Below are positions 46,773 through 57,929 of a DNA stretch of 64,000 bases, piece by piece. The notes under the pieces were generated by a model. It did not search any database. It had not been told where the DNA came from and saw only the letters and a list, made by a program, of their open reading frames with translations. This stretch comes from Balaenoptera acutorostrata. Its lineage: Eukaryota; Chordata; Mammalia; Artiodactyla; Balaenopteridae. The first letter of the stretch is position 1. Every line of letters begins with the position of its first letter. The stretch is from the NCBI RefSeq assembly GCF_949987535.1, contig NC_080067.1, forward strand, positions 32,578,039-32,642,038. The letters are read 5' to 3'. The position numbers and the translations under genes are program-made.

Positions 46773-47656
46773 CTTGTCTATCTTTCTGTAAATGTGGTTT
46801 TTGTTCCACAGGCTGCAGGATTGTAGTTTTTCTTGCTTCTGCTGTCTGCCCTCTGGTGGTTGAGGCTATCTAAGAGGCTTGATGGGAGGCTCTGGTGGTG
46901 GGTAGAGCTGACTGTTTCTGTGGCGGTCAGAGCTCCGTAAAACTTTAATCCATTTGACTGTTGATGGGTGGGGCTGGGTTCCCTCCCTGTTGGTTGTTTT
47001 GCCTGAGGCAACCCAACACTGGAGCCTACCTGGGCTCTTTGATGGGGCTAATGGCAGACTCTGGGAGGGCTCTCGCCAAGGAGTACTTCCCAGAACCTCC
47101 GCTGCCAGTGTCCTTGTCCCCACAGTGAAACAGAGCCAGCCCCTGCCTCTGCAGGAGACCCTCCAACACTAGCAGGTAGGTCTGGTTCAGTCTCCCCCAG
47201 GGTCACTGTTCCTTCCCCCGGGTCCTGATGCACACACTATTCCGTGTGCACCCTCCAGGAGTGGGGTCTCTGTTTCCCCCAGTCCTGTCAAAGTCCTGCA
47301 ATCAATTCCCACTAGCCTTCAAAGTCTGATTCTCTATGAGTTCCTCCTCCCGTTGCCAGACCCCCAGGTTGGGAAGCCTGATGTGGGGCTCAGAACCTTC
47401 ATTCCAGTGGGTGGACTTCTGTGGTATAAGTGTTCACCAGTCTGTGAGTCACCCACTCAGCCGTTATGGGATTTGATTTTACTCTGATTGCGCCCCTCCT
47501 ACCGTCTCATTGTGACTTCTCCTCTGTCCTTGGACGTGGGGTATCCTCCTTGGTGAAGTCCAGTGTCTTCCTGTTGATGATTGTCCAGCAGCCAGTTGTG
47601 ATTCTGGTGCTCTCGCAAGAGGGAGTGAGAGCACGTCCTTCTACTCCGCCATCTTC
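46773..47656 (-). promoter_or_regulatory. young L1 5' UTR and internal promoter
   Basis: GC- and CpG-richer than the rest of the window. It runs from the first base after the right target duplication to ORF1. There is no tandem-unit structure, unlike L1 C. L1 5' UTRs are RNA polymerase II promoters. Any activity of this copy is unknown. Confidence 0.78.
47646..47655 (-). promoter_or_regulatory. YY1-type site at the L1 5' end
   Basis: The plus strand reads CCGCCATCTT (minus AAGATGGCGG) within the first dozen bases of the element. A YY1 site in this position sets the transcription start in human L1. L1 E has a weakened version (aagatggcag, near 58881-58890). Confidence 0.7.
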
Positions 47657-50569
47657 TGCCATTGAAATTTTGATAGGGATTGCATTCAATCTGTAGATTG
47701 CTTTGTGCAATATGAATATTTTAATAACAGTAATTTTTCCAATCCACCAGCACAGAACATCTTTCTATTCGTTTGTGTCATCTTCAGTTTCTTTCATCAA
47801 TGTCTAATAGTTTTCATTGTGCAGGTCTTTCACGTTGGTGGTTAAATTTATTCCTAGTTATTTTATTCTTTTCGTTGTAAGTGGATTATTTTCTTAATTT
47901 CTCTTCTCATTCATCATTACTGTACAGAAATGCAACTAATTTTGTATATATATTTTATATCCTGTAATTTACGGAACTTACCCATTAACAGGTTTGTTTT
48001 TTTTTTTTGGCGGAGTATTTAGGGTTTTCTATGCATACTATCATGTTATCTACAAATAGAGACTTCTTCCTTTCCAAGTTGGATAACTTTTATTTCTTGC
48101 CTAATTGCTCTAACTAGGACTTCCAGTGCTATGTTAAATACAAGTGACAAGAGTGAGCATCCTTTTCTTGTTCCTGATTTTAGAGCAAAGGCTTTCAGTT
48201 TTTCACTGTTGAGTATTATGTTCACTGTGGGTTTGTCATATACGGCTTTCATTATGTTGAGACATGTTCCCTTTATACCCACTTTATTGAGAATTTTTAT
48301 CATGATTGGATGTTCAATTTTGTCAAATGCTTTTTGTGCATCTGTTAAGATGACATATGATTTTTACCCTTCATTTTGTTAATGTGATGTATCACATTGA
48401 TTGATTTGCAGATGTTGAACATTTTTGCATCCCTGAAATAAATCCCACTTGATCATGGTGTATGATTTTTGACTGCATAGTTGAATTTTATTTGCTAAAA
48501 TTTTGTTGAGAATGTTTGCATTTTGTTCCTCAGAGATACTCGCCTGTATTTTATTTTCTGTAGTGGCCTTGTCTAGTTTTAGTATCAGAGTAAAACTGGC
48601 CTCATAAAGTTTGTTTAGAAATGTTCCCTCCTCTTCTATATTTTGGAAGAGTTTGAAAGGATTCGTAATTCTTTAATTTTTTGATAGAATTCACCAGTGA
48701 AGCCATCTGGCTTAACTTTTGTTTGTTGAGGGGTTTTGGACTACTGATTCCATCTCCTTACTAGTACTTGGTCTGTTCAGATTTTCTATTTCTCCACAAA
48801 TTAGTCTTAATAGGTTGTATCTTTTTAGGAATTTATTTTTTCTAAGTTGTCTAGTTTGGTGGCATATATCAGTATCTTATGATCCTTATGATTTTCTTTC
48901 TGTGGTATGGTCTCTTCTTATTATAACATCTCTTTCATTTCTAATTTTATTAAAATCCTCTTTTTTCTTTGTGACTCTAGCTAAGGGTTTTTCTATTTTA
49001 TTGTTTCAAAAGACCAACTCTTAGTTTTATTGATCTTTTCTATTGTCTCTTATTCTCTTTTTCATTTATTTCCTCTCTGATCTTTGTTGTTTTTTTCATT
49101 CTACTAACTTTGAGCTTAATTAGCTATTCTTTTTCTAGCTCCTTGAGGTGTAAAGTTAGGTTGTTTCAGATCTTTCTTATTTCTTGATGTAGCTGTTTAT
49201 CACTATGAACTTCCCTCTTAGAACTGCTTTTGCTGCATCCAATATAAGTTTTGGCATGTTGTATTTCTATTTTCATTTGTCCCAAGATATTTTTTTTTTA
49301 ATTTCTTCTTTGACACATTGGTTTTACAGTGGGAAAAATTTAATTTTCACATATATGTGAATTTTCCAGTTTTTTTCTTCTTGTAATTGATCTGGTTTTG
49401 TAACATTGTGGTTCAAAAAAATGCCTGATATGATTTCAGTCTTTTTAAATTTACTAAGGCTTGTTTTGTGGTATAACATATGGTAAATCCTGAAGAATGT
49501 TCTAAGTGCACTTTAAAAGAATGTTTATTCTGCTATTTTGGGATGGATGTTCTGTAAATATCTTAGTGAAGTGTTTCCTTATTGATATTCTGTCTTGATG
49601 ATCTATCCATTGTTGAAAATGAAGTCCTTCACTATTTTTGTATTGCTGTCTATTCCTTCCTTCATCTCTGTTAATATTTGCTTTATGTATGTAGTGTTTC
49701 TATGTTGGGTGAATGAATATTTATAAACGTTATATCCTCTTGTTAGATTGATGCCTTTTTAATTGTATAATAACCTCCTTTGTCTCTTATAACAGTCTTC
49801 GGCTTAAAGCCTGTTTTGTCTGACATAAGTATAGCTACCCCTGTTTTTTTTCAGTTTCCTTTTGCATGGACTATATTTTTCCATCTCTTCATTTTTAATC
49901 TGTGTTTGTTCTCAAAACAGAAGTGAGTCTCTTGTAGCAGCCAACAGTTGGATTGTTTATCCATTCAGCATCTTGTCTTTTGATTAAATATAAATGGACT
50001 GAATTCTTCAAAGTAATTATTGTTAAGTGTGGCCTTACTATTCCTATTTATGATTGTTTTTTGGCTCTTTTACAGGTCTTTTGTTCCTCTCTTCCTCTGT
50101 GATTTGGTGATTTTGTATGGTGGTATGCTTAGATTCCCTTCTCTTTATATCTTGTGTATCAATTGTAAATTTTTGCTTTGGAGTTACCATAAAGCTTGTA
50201 CAAACTATCTTGTATTTATAATAGCCTATTTAAGCTGATAACAACTTATGTTTGAATGCATATTAAAGCTGTAGCTTTTTACTCTTCCCTCTCATATTTT
50301 GTTTTTGTTGTCACAATTTACATCTTTGGTCCTGTGTATTCATAAACAAATTATTGTACTTATAGGTAGTTTTACTACCTTTGTCTTTTAACCTTCATAG
50401 TAGATTTATAAGTGATTTACCTGCCACCATTACATTAGAGGATTCTGATTTAACTATATATTTACCTTTACCATTAAGATTTATACTTTGATATGTTTTT
50501 CTCTTACTGACTAGTGCCCTTTTGTTTCACCTTGAAGAATTCCCTTTACTATTTCTTCTAAGGCCAGTC

Positions 50570-51430
50570 TAGTGGTGATGAACTCCTTCACTTTTGCTTG
50601 TCTAGAAAACTCTTTATCTCTTCTTCAAATCTGAGGGACTTTTCTAGGTAGAATATTCTTTGTTGGCAGTTTTTGTTTTTTTTTTTTTTAACACTTTGAA
50701 TATATTGGCCACTTCCTTCTGGTCTGCAAGTTTCTGAATAAAATTCTGCTGATAGTCTTACAGAGAAACCCTTGTACATAAAAAGTTGTTTTCCTCTTGC
50801 TGCTTTTAAGATTCTCTCCTTGTCTTTAGCTTTTGGTAATTTAATTATAATGTGTCTTGGTGTGGCCATTTTGAGTGCATCTTATTTGGAACTTTTTGGT
50901 CTTCTTGGATCTGGATGTCTGTTGTCTTCCCCAGGTTAGGAAAGTGTTCAGCTATTATTCTTCAAATAAGGTTTCTGCCTCTTTCTCTGTCTTCCTCTTC
51001 TGGGACCCTTATAATGCAAATATGTGTCCACTTGATGATTTCCCTTAAGCTATCTTCACTCTATTTCATTCTTTTTTTGGGGGGTGGGGGTCCTCTGATT
51101 GGATGAATTCCACTGCCCTGTCTTAAAGTTCACTGATCCCTTCTTCCACTTCACCTAGACTGCTGTTGAACCCCTCTATTTAATTTTTCAGTTCAGTTAT
51201 TGTATTTTTCAGCTCTGTGATTTCTGTTTGGTACTTTCTTATGTTTTCTATCTCTTGAAATTTTCATTTTGTTCATGCATTGTTCTGTTGACCTCAGTGA
51301 GCATCTTTATGATCATTATTTTGAACTCTATTTTATTAGGGTCTGTTTCTGGAGTTTTATCTTCTTATTTTGGAAAATATTTCCATTTCTTTTTCTTTGT
51401 TTCTCTATGTTGGTTTCTGTGCATTAGATA
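50570..51430 (-). pseudogene. L1 D ORF1 relic
   Basis: Minus-strand ORF1 pieces: 50588-50869 ('TPRHIIIKLPKAKDKERILK'). Plus-strand landmarks 'ccccaggttagg' (about 50931), 'tctgggacccttataatgca' (about 50999) and the coiled-coil part around 51180-51310. Broken by stops. Confidence 0.75.
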
Positions 51431-51834
51431 AAACAGCCACCCTCTTAGTCTTGAAGGAGTGGTCTCATGTAGGAAATGAAGCTTATTGTTTAGTTGGGTG
51501 CTAGCTGTTGGTTGTTTCTCAAACCTCTGTGTTTGAGAAACATCTATGCTTCTCTCCAAAGGCAATACATTCCTTATTTATAAAAGCCTCATCCTCTCTA
51601 TCCTGCACAAAAACAATGGTAGGAGCAGTGCTGTTGATCAGGAGAAAGAAGGCAGGAGCAGTGCCTTTGAGATGAATTTTTCTTAATATGAACAGAACAA
51701 AGGAGAAATAATGTGTAAGCTTTCTCAGGGAAAGTTCCCTTTAGATGGAAGAAGAAATGAAGTTTCTCTGCTGTTAAATATAAAAGGATTATGGTGAGAA
51801 TTCAAACTACAGAAATGTTTAATTCATTCATATA

Positions 51835-51975
51835 ATTCAAAATGTCAATATTTATTGATGCCGGATATAATGGCAGGCATTAAGCTAGATACTGGGCATA
51901 AAGTTTTGAAAGACACAATATAGTTCCTACTTTTATAGATCTTATGGTCCAATGGGATGAACAGGTAGTAAACAA
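51835..51975 (-). repeat. L2 3'-end fragment, antisense
   Basis: 'tcaatatttattgatgccgg', 'ggcaggcattaagctagata', 'ctgggcataaagttttgaaa', 'tagttcctacttttatagat' and 'cttatggtccaatggg' follow the antisense L2 3' end. It separates L1 D from L1 E. Confidence 0.72.
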
Positions 51976-52067
51976 TGATAACAATTCATTTTATTTTTTA
52001 AATTTTTATCATATATTGGAGTATAGTTGATTTACAACATTAGTTTCAGGTGTACAGCAAAGTGATT

Positions 52068-52070
<3 letters not shown>

Positions 52071-52143
<73 letters not shown>
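52071..52143. repeat. (TA)n microsatellite in L1 E 3' UTR
   Basis: About 36 TA units with one C interruption. L1 3' UTRs here normally read 'tatacatatatatatatt', so the tract is an expansion of the native sequence. Confidence 0.95.
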
Positions 52144-52144
<1 letters not shown>

Positions 52145-52821
52145 CTTTTTCAGATTCTTTTCCCACATAGGTTATTACAGAGTATTGAGTAGAGTACCCT
52201 GTGCTATGCAGGAGGTACTTGTTGATTATTTTATATATAGTACTATGTATATGTTAATCCCAACTTCCTAATTTATCCCTTCTCCCCATCTCTCCCCTTT
52301 GGTAACCATAAGTTTGTTTTCTAAGTCTGTGAGTTTGTTTCAGTTTTGTAAATAAGTTCATTTGTATCATATTTTTAGATTCCACATGTAAGTGATATCA
52401 TATATGTCTTCTTTTGTCTGACTTCACTTATTATGATAATCTCTAGGTCCATCCATTTTGTTGCAAGTGGCATTATTTCATTCTTTTTATGACTGAGCAA
52501 TATTCCATTGTATATTTGTACCACATCTTCTTTAGCCATTCATCTGTCAATGGACATTTAGGTTGCTTCCATGTCTTGGCTAATTGTAAATAGTGCTGCA
52601 GTGAACATTGGGGTGCATGTATGTTTTAGAATTATGGTTTTCTCTGGATATATGCCCAGGAGTGGGATTGCTGGATCATATGGTAGATCTATTTTTAGCT
52701 GTTTAAGGAACCTCCATACTGTTCTCCATAGCGGCTGTACCAATTTACATTCCCACCAACAGTGTAGGAGGGTTCCCTTTTCTCCTAACCCTCCCCAGGA
52801 TTTATTGTTTGCAGACTTTTT

Positions 52822-53156
52822 TTTTTTTTTTTTTTTGGTGGTGCCACATGACTTGCACGTGGGCAATCTTTTTTTTTTTTATTTTTTTATTTTTGGCTGT
52901 GTTGGGTCTTCATTTCTGTGCGAGGGCCTTCTCTAGTTGCGGCAAGCGGGGGCCACTCTTCATCGCGGTGTGCGGGCCTCTCACTATCGTGGCCTCTCTT
53001 GTTGTGGAGCACAGGCTCCAGACGCACAGGCTCAGTAGTTGTGGCTCACGGGCCTAGTTGCTCCGTGTCATGTGGGATCCTCCCAGACCAGGGCTCGAAC
53101 CCGTGTCCCTTGCACTAGCAGGCAGACTCTCAACCACTGTGCCACCAGGGAAGCCC
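52822..53156 (-). mobile_element. young CHR-type SINE with two A-tails
   Basis: Antisense SINE with head 'ccaccagggaagccc' at the right and body 'gtgcgagggccttctctagt', 'gggggccactcttcatcgcg'. Target duplications TGTTTGCAGACTTTTT (52806-52821) and TGTTTGTAGACTTTTT (53157-53172), 15 of 16 matching and followed by GA. Left of the body is one T-rich tail (52868-52895), then a 31-bp spacer (52837-52867), then a second T run (52822-52836). The spacer lies inside the target duplication. Confidence 0.93.
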
Positions 53157-53481
53157 TGTTTGTAGACTTTTTGATGACGGCTATTCTGACCAGTGTGAGG
53201 TAATACCTCATTGTAGTTTTGATTTGCATTTCTCTAATAATTCATTATGTTGACCACCTTTTCATGTACCTTTTGGCCATCTGTATGTCTTCTTTGGAGA
53301 AATGGCTATTTAGGTCTTCTTCCCATTTTTTGATTGGGTTGTTTTTTTTTTTTTTATATTTAGCTGTGTAAGCTGTTTGTATATTTTGGAGAGTAATCCC
53401 TTGTTAGTCGCTTCATTTGCAAATATTTTCTCCCATTCTGTGGGTTGTCTTTTCATTTTGTTTATGTTTAAAAGCTGTGCA

Positions 53482-53817
53482 GGACTTCCCTGGTGGCACA
53501 GTGTTTAAGAATCTGCCTGCCAATGCAGGGGACATGGGTTCGATCCCTGGTCCGGGAAGATCCCACATGCCGCAGAGCAAATAAACCCATGCACCACAAC
53601 TACTGAGCCTGTGCTCTAGAGCCCACGAGCCACAACTACTGAGCCTGCGTGTCACAGCTACTGAAACCCGTGTGCCTAGAGCCTGCGCTCCAAAACAAGA
53701 GAAGCCACTGCAGTGAGAAACCCACACACTGCAACAAACAGTAGCCCCTGCTCGCCGCAGCAACGAAGACCCAACACAGCCAATAAATAAATAAATAAAT
53801 GTTCCCTTAAAAAAAAA
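53482..53817 (+). mobile_element. CHR-type SINE, sense, older body type
   Basis: Sense copy with head 'ggacttccctggtggcacag', B box 'gggttcgatccctgg', body 'cacaactactgagcctgtgc', 'gcagcaacgaagacccaaca' and tail (AAAT)n. A short 'gttcccttaa' is followed by a pure A run. Target duplication AAAAGCTGTGCA at 53470-53481 and 53818-53829. Confidence 0.94.
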
Positions 53818-54120
53818 AAAAGCTGTGCAAAAGCTTTTAAATGTAATCAGGTCCCATTTGTTTTTTGTTTTGTTTTTATTTTCATTACTCTAGCAGGTGG
53901 ATTCAAAAAGATGTTGCTGTGATTTATGTTAAACACAGTTCTGCCTATGTTTTCCTCTAAGAGTTTTATAGTATCTGGTCTTACTTTTAAATCTTTAATC
54001 CATTTTGAGTTTATTTTTGTGCATGGTGTTAGAGAATGTTCTAATTTCATTCTCTTACATGTAGCTGTCCAGTTTTCTCAGCACCAATTATTAAAGAGAC
54101 TGTCTATTCTCCATTGTATA

Positions 54121-54156
54121 TGTAGAACAAAAAAAACAAGATTTTTTTGTTCTACA
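54121..54156. repeat. perfect 15-bp hairpin at an L1 deletion junction
   Basis: TGTAGAACAAAAAAA (54121-54135), loop acaaga, TTTTTTTGTTCTACA (54142-54156). The right arm is native L1 sequence ('ttttgttctag' in relatives). The left arm has no counterpart in the other L1s and sits exactly where about 245 bp of ORF2 is missing. Confidence 0.92.
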
Positions 54157-57029
54157 TCTGCAAAAAGTGCCATTGGTAATTTGATAGGGATTGCATTGAA
54201 TCTGTAGATTGCCTTGGCTAGTATAATCATTTTGACAATATTGATTCTTTCAATCCATTTGTGTCATCTTCAGTTTCTTCCATCAGTGTCTTCTGGTTTT
54301 CAGAGTACAGTTCTTCTACCTCCTTAGGTAGGTTTATTCCTAGATATTTTACTCTTTTTGATGAGATAGTAAATGGGATTGTTTCCGCAATCACTCTTTC
54401 TTATCTTCTGGTGTTAGTGTATGGAAATGCAAGAGATTTCTGTGTATGAATTTTGTATACTGCAACTTTACCAGATTCATTGACGAGCTCTAGTAGTTTT
54501 TTGTAGCGTGTTTAGGATTTTCTGTGTATAATATCATGTCACCTGCAAACAGTGACAGTTTTACTTCTTCTTTTCCAATTGGATCCCTTTTCTTTCTTTT
54601 TCTTCTCTGATTGCTGTGTCTAGAACTTAAAACTATGCTGAATAAAAGTGGTGGGAGTGGACATTCTTGTCTTGTTCCTGATCTTAGAGGAAATGCTTTC
54701 AGCTTTTCACCATTGAGTATGATGTTAGCTGAAGGTTTGTCACATATGGCCTTTATTTTTTGAGGTGGACTCCCCCTATGCCCACTTTCTGGATAGTTTT
54801 TATCATAAATGGGTGTTGAATTTTTTTCAAAAGCTTTTTCTGCATCTATTGAGATGATCATATGGTTTTTATTCTTCAATTTGTTGATGTGGTGTATCAC
54901 ACTGATTGATTTGTGGATATTGAAAAATCTTTGCATCCCTGGGATAAATCCCACTTGATCATGGTGTATGATCCTGTTTATGTATTGTTGAATTTGGTTT
55001 GCTATTATTTTGTTGAAGATTTTTGCATCTGTGTTCATTAGTGATATTAGGCAGTACTTTTCTTTTTTTGTGGCATCTTTATCTGGTTTTGGTATCAGGG
55101 TAATAGTAGCCTCATAGAATGAGTTTGAGAGTGCTCCTTCCTCTGCAATATTTTGGAAATAGTTTCAGAAGGTTAGGTATTAACTCTTCTCTAAACGTTT
55201 GATAGAATTTGCCTGTGAAGCCCTCTGGTCCCTGACTTTTGTTTTCTGGGAGTTTTTTAATCACAGATTCATTTTCAATACTTGTGACTGGTCTGTTCAT
55301 ATTTTCTATTTCTTCCTGGTTCAGTCTTGGAAGATTGTACCTTTCTAAGAATTTGTCCATTTCTTCTAGGTTGTCCATTTTATTGGCATATAATAGTCTG
55401 TAATAGTCTCTTATGGTCCTATGTATTTCTATGATGTCAGATGTAACTTCAACTTTCTCATTTCTATTTTTATTGATATGAACCCTCTCCCTTTTTTTCT
55501 TAAAGAGTCTGGCTACAGGTTTATCAATTTTGTTTATTTTTTCAAAGAACCAGCTGTTAGTTTCATTGATCTTTTCGAGTGTTTTCTTCATCTCTGTTTC
55601 ATTTATTTCTGCTCTGATCTTTATGATTTCTTTCCTTCTACTAATTCTGGGTTTTGTTTGTTCTTTTTCTAGTTGCTTTAAGTGTAAGGTTAGGTTGTTT
55701 ATCTGCAATTTTTCTTGTTTCCTGAGGTAACTATAAACTTAACTCTTAGAACTGCTTTTGCTGCATCCCATAGGTTTTGGATCATCATGTTTTTGTTTTC
55801 ATTTGTCTCTAGGTATTTTTTGATTTCCTCTTTGATTTCTTCAGTGATCCATTGGTTGTTTAGTAGCATATTGTTTAGCCTGTTAACTGCATGTTTGCAT
55901 TTTTTACAATTTTTTCTTGTAGTTGATTTCTAATCTCATAGCATTGTGTTTGTTTGGAAAAGATGCTTGATATGATTTCAATTTTCTTAAATTTACCAAG
56001 TCTTCCTTTGTGGCCCAGTATGTGATCTATCTTGGAGACTATTCCATGTGCACTTGAATATGAAATCTGCTGCTTTTGGATGGAATGCTCTATAAATACC
56101 AATTAAGTCCATCTGGTAATGTAGCATTTAAGGCCTGTGTTTCCTTATTGATTTTCTGTCTAGATGATCTATCCATTGATGTAAGTAGGGTGTTAAAGTC
56201 CCTCACTATTATTGCGTTACTGTCAATTTTTCCTTTCCTGGCTGTAAGCATTTGCCTTATATATTGAAGTGTTCCTGTATTGGGTGCATATATATATTTA
56301 CAATTGTTTTATCTTCTTCTTGGATTGATCCATTGATCATTATGTAGTGTCCTTCTTTGTCTCTTGTACAGTCCTTATTTTAAAGTCTATTTTGTCTGAT
56401 ATGAGTATTGTTACTTCAGCTTTCTTTTGATTTCCATTTGCATGGAATACCTTTTTCCATCCCCTCACTTTCAGTCTGTATGTGTCCCTAGGTCTGAAGT
56501 GGGTCTCTTGTAGACAGAATATATATGGGTCTTGTTTTTGTATCTAGTCAGCCAGTCTATGTCTTCTGGTTGGAGCATTTAATCCAGTTACATTTAAAGT
56601 AATTACTGATACGTATATTTGTATTGCCATTTTGTTAATTGTTTTGGATCTGTTTTTGCAGGTCTTTCTTCTTCCCTTCCTGTTTTGTTCTCTTCTCTTG
56701 TGATTTGATGACTATCTTTATTGTTGTGTTTGCATTCCTTTTTCTTTTTTGTGTGTATATCTATTTTATGTTTTTGGTTTGCCTTTACAATGAGGACTTG
56801 ATATGAAAGTCTATATATATACAAGATTGTTTTAAGTTGCTGGTCTCCTAATTTCAAATGCATTTCCAATATTCTGCATTTGTTCTCTCTTCTACTCATG
56901 ATTGCTGGTTTTGATGTCATATTTATGTGTGGATAATTTCCTACCTTTACTGTATGTTTGCCTTTACCAGTGAGCTTTCCCATTTGTAATTTTCTTGTTT
57001 CTAGTTGTGACCTTTTCTTTTCCAAATAG

Positions 57030-57900
57030 AGAATTTCCTTTAGAATTTGTTGTAACACTGATTTAGTGGTGCTGAATTCTCTTAGCTTTTGCTTGTCTGT
57101 AAAGTGTTGTTTGATTTCTCCATTGAATCTGAATGAGAGCCTTACTGGGTATAGTATTCTTGGTTGTAGGTTTTTTCCTTTCATCACTTTTAATATATTA
57201 TGCCACTCCCTTTGGCCTGTAGAGTTTCTGCTGACAAACTGGCTGATAACCTTATGGGGATTCCCTTGTATGTTATTTGTTGCTTTTAATATTTTCTCTT
57301 TGTCTTTAATTTTTGTTAATTAATTCCATTAGTATGTGTCTCAGTGTGTTCCTCCGGGTTTATCCTGTATGGGACTCTCTGCACTTCCTGGACTTGGGTG
57401 ACTGTTTACTTTCCCATGTTAGGGAATTTTTCAGCTATTATCTCTTCAAATATTTTCTCAGATCCTTTCTCTCTCTCTTCTCCTTCTGGGACCCCTATAA
57501 TGTGAATGTTGATGCATTTGACATTGTCCTAGAAGTCTCTTAAACTATCCTCATTTCTTTTCATTCTTTTTTCTGTTCCATGGCAGTGATTTCCACCACT
57601 CTGTCATCCAGCTCACTTATTCATTCTTCTGCCTCCTTTATTCATTCTTCTTTCTGCCTCATTTATTCTGCTATTAATTCCTTCTAGTGTATTTTTCATT
57701 TCAGTTACTGTATTGTTCAACTCTGTTTGTTTGTTCTTTATGTCTTACAGCTTTTATTTCTTGTATTTTCTTGGTCTGTGCCTCCATTCTTTTTCTGAGA
57801 TCGTGGATCATCTTTACTACCATTTCTCTGAATCACTTTTTGGGTAGATTGCCTATCTCCACTTAGTTGTTCTTCTGGGGTTTTATCTTGTTCCTTTGTC
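57030..57900 (-). pseudogene. L1 E ORF1 relic
   Basis: C-terminal ORF1 is open in 56603-57187 ('KNLQPRILYPVRLSFRFNGE', 'LREFSTTKSVLQQILKE') and reads on without a stop through the inter-ORF spacer almost to ORF2. Upstream pieces include 57738-58034, which holds the N-terminal part ('MRQQWNMFQTKEQDKTPEEQ'). The coiled coil around 57560-57750 is broken by stops and small indels. Confidence 0.78.
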
Positions 57901-57929
57901 TGGAACATATTCCACTGCTGTCTCATTTG

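Larger units (their letters stand above)
41032..47656 (-). mobile_element. young full-length L1 with 3'-transduced flank
   Basis: One insertion of 6,625 bp bounded by perfect duplications TGCCATTGAAATTTT (41017-41031 and 47657-47671). The right copy is followed by GA, close to the L1 endonuclease target TTTT/AA. From its 5' end (47656, minus strand 'gaagatggcggagtagaagg') it has a 5' UTR of about 880 bp, ORF1, a short spacer of about 58 bp, ORF2 and an L1 3' UTR to about 41796. About 760 bp of unrelated sequence and a final poly(A) follow (41032-41795). Point stops and small indels make it inactive, but it is by far the least diverged L1 in the window. Confidence 0.94.
39413..51560 (-). mobile_element. 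L1 'D', old near-full-length LINE-1 split by a young L1
   Basis: 3' UTR begins near 39413 ('ttttattgagatacaattga'). ORF2 runs through 40074-40292 ('[11 protein letters not shown]' region) to 41031, resumes at 47672 and continues past the reverse-transcriptase part (48046-48303: '[20 protein letters not shown]') to the endonuclease end near 50000. ORF1 lies around 50570-51430, and the element fades out near 51560 in ORF1-proximal or 5' UTR sequence. The young L1 at 41032-47656 divides it. Removing that insert and one 15-bp duplication restores the reading 'tgccattgaaattttgatag'. Many stops and indels; inactive. Confidence 0.86.
52530..56640 (-). pseudogene. L1 E ORF2 relic, catalytic FADD changed to FAGD
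   Basis: Minus-strand ORF2. Recognisable blocks: C-terminal knuckle (52558-52866, '[20 protein letters not shown]', first Cys lost), 53847-54050, RT (54490-55038: '[20 protein letters not shown]', '[19 protein letters not shown]'), pre-RT (55112-55708: '[20 protein letters not shown]') and the endonuclease end (55875-56102: '[20 protein letters not shown]'). At the catalytic site the reading is '[11 protein letters not shown]', so the first Asp of FADD is Gly. Frameshifts separate the blocks and two SINEs interrupt. Inactive. Confidence 0.85.

Noticed and set aside
46093..46791. 232-codon plus-strand frame, rich in hydrophobic residues
   Set aside because: It is the antisense shadow of the young L1 ORF1. 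The same applies to the plus-strand frames at 43533-43940, 48719-49024 and 19927-20313 within L1s.
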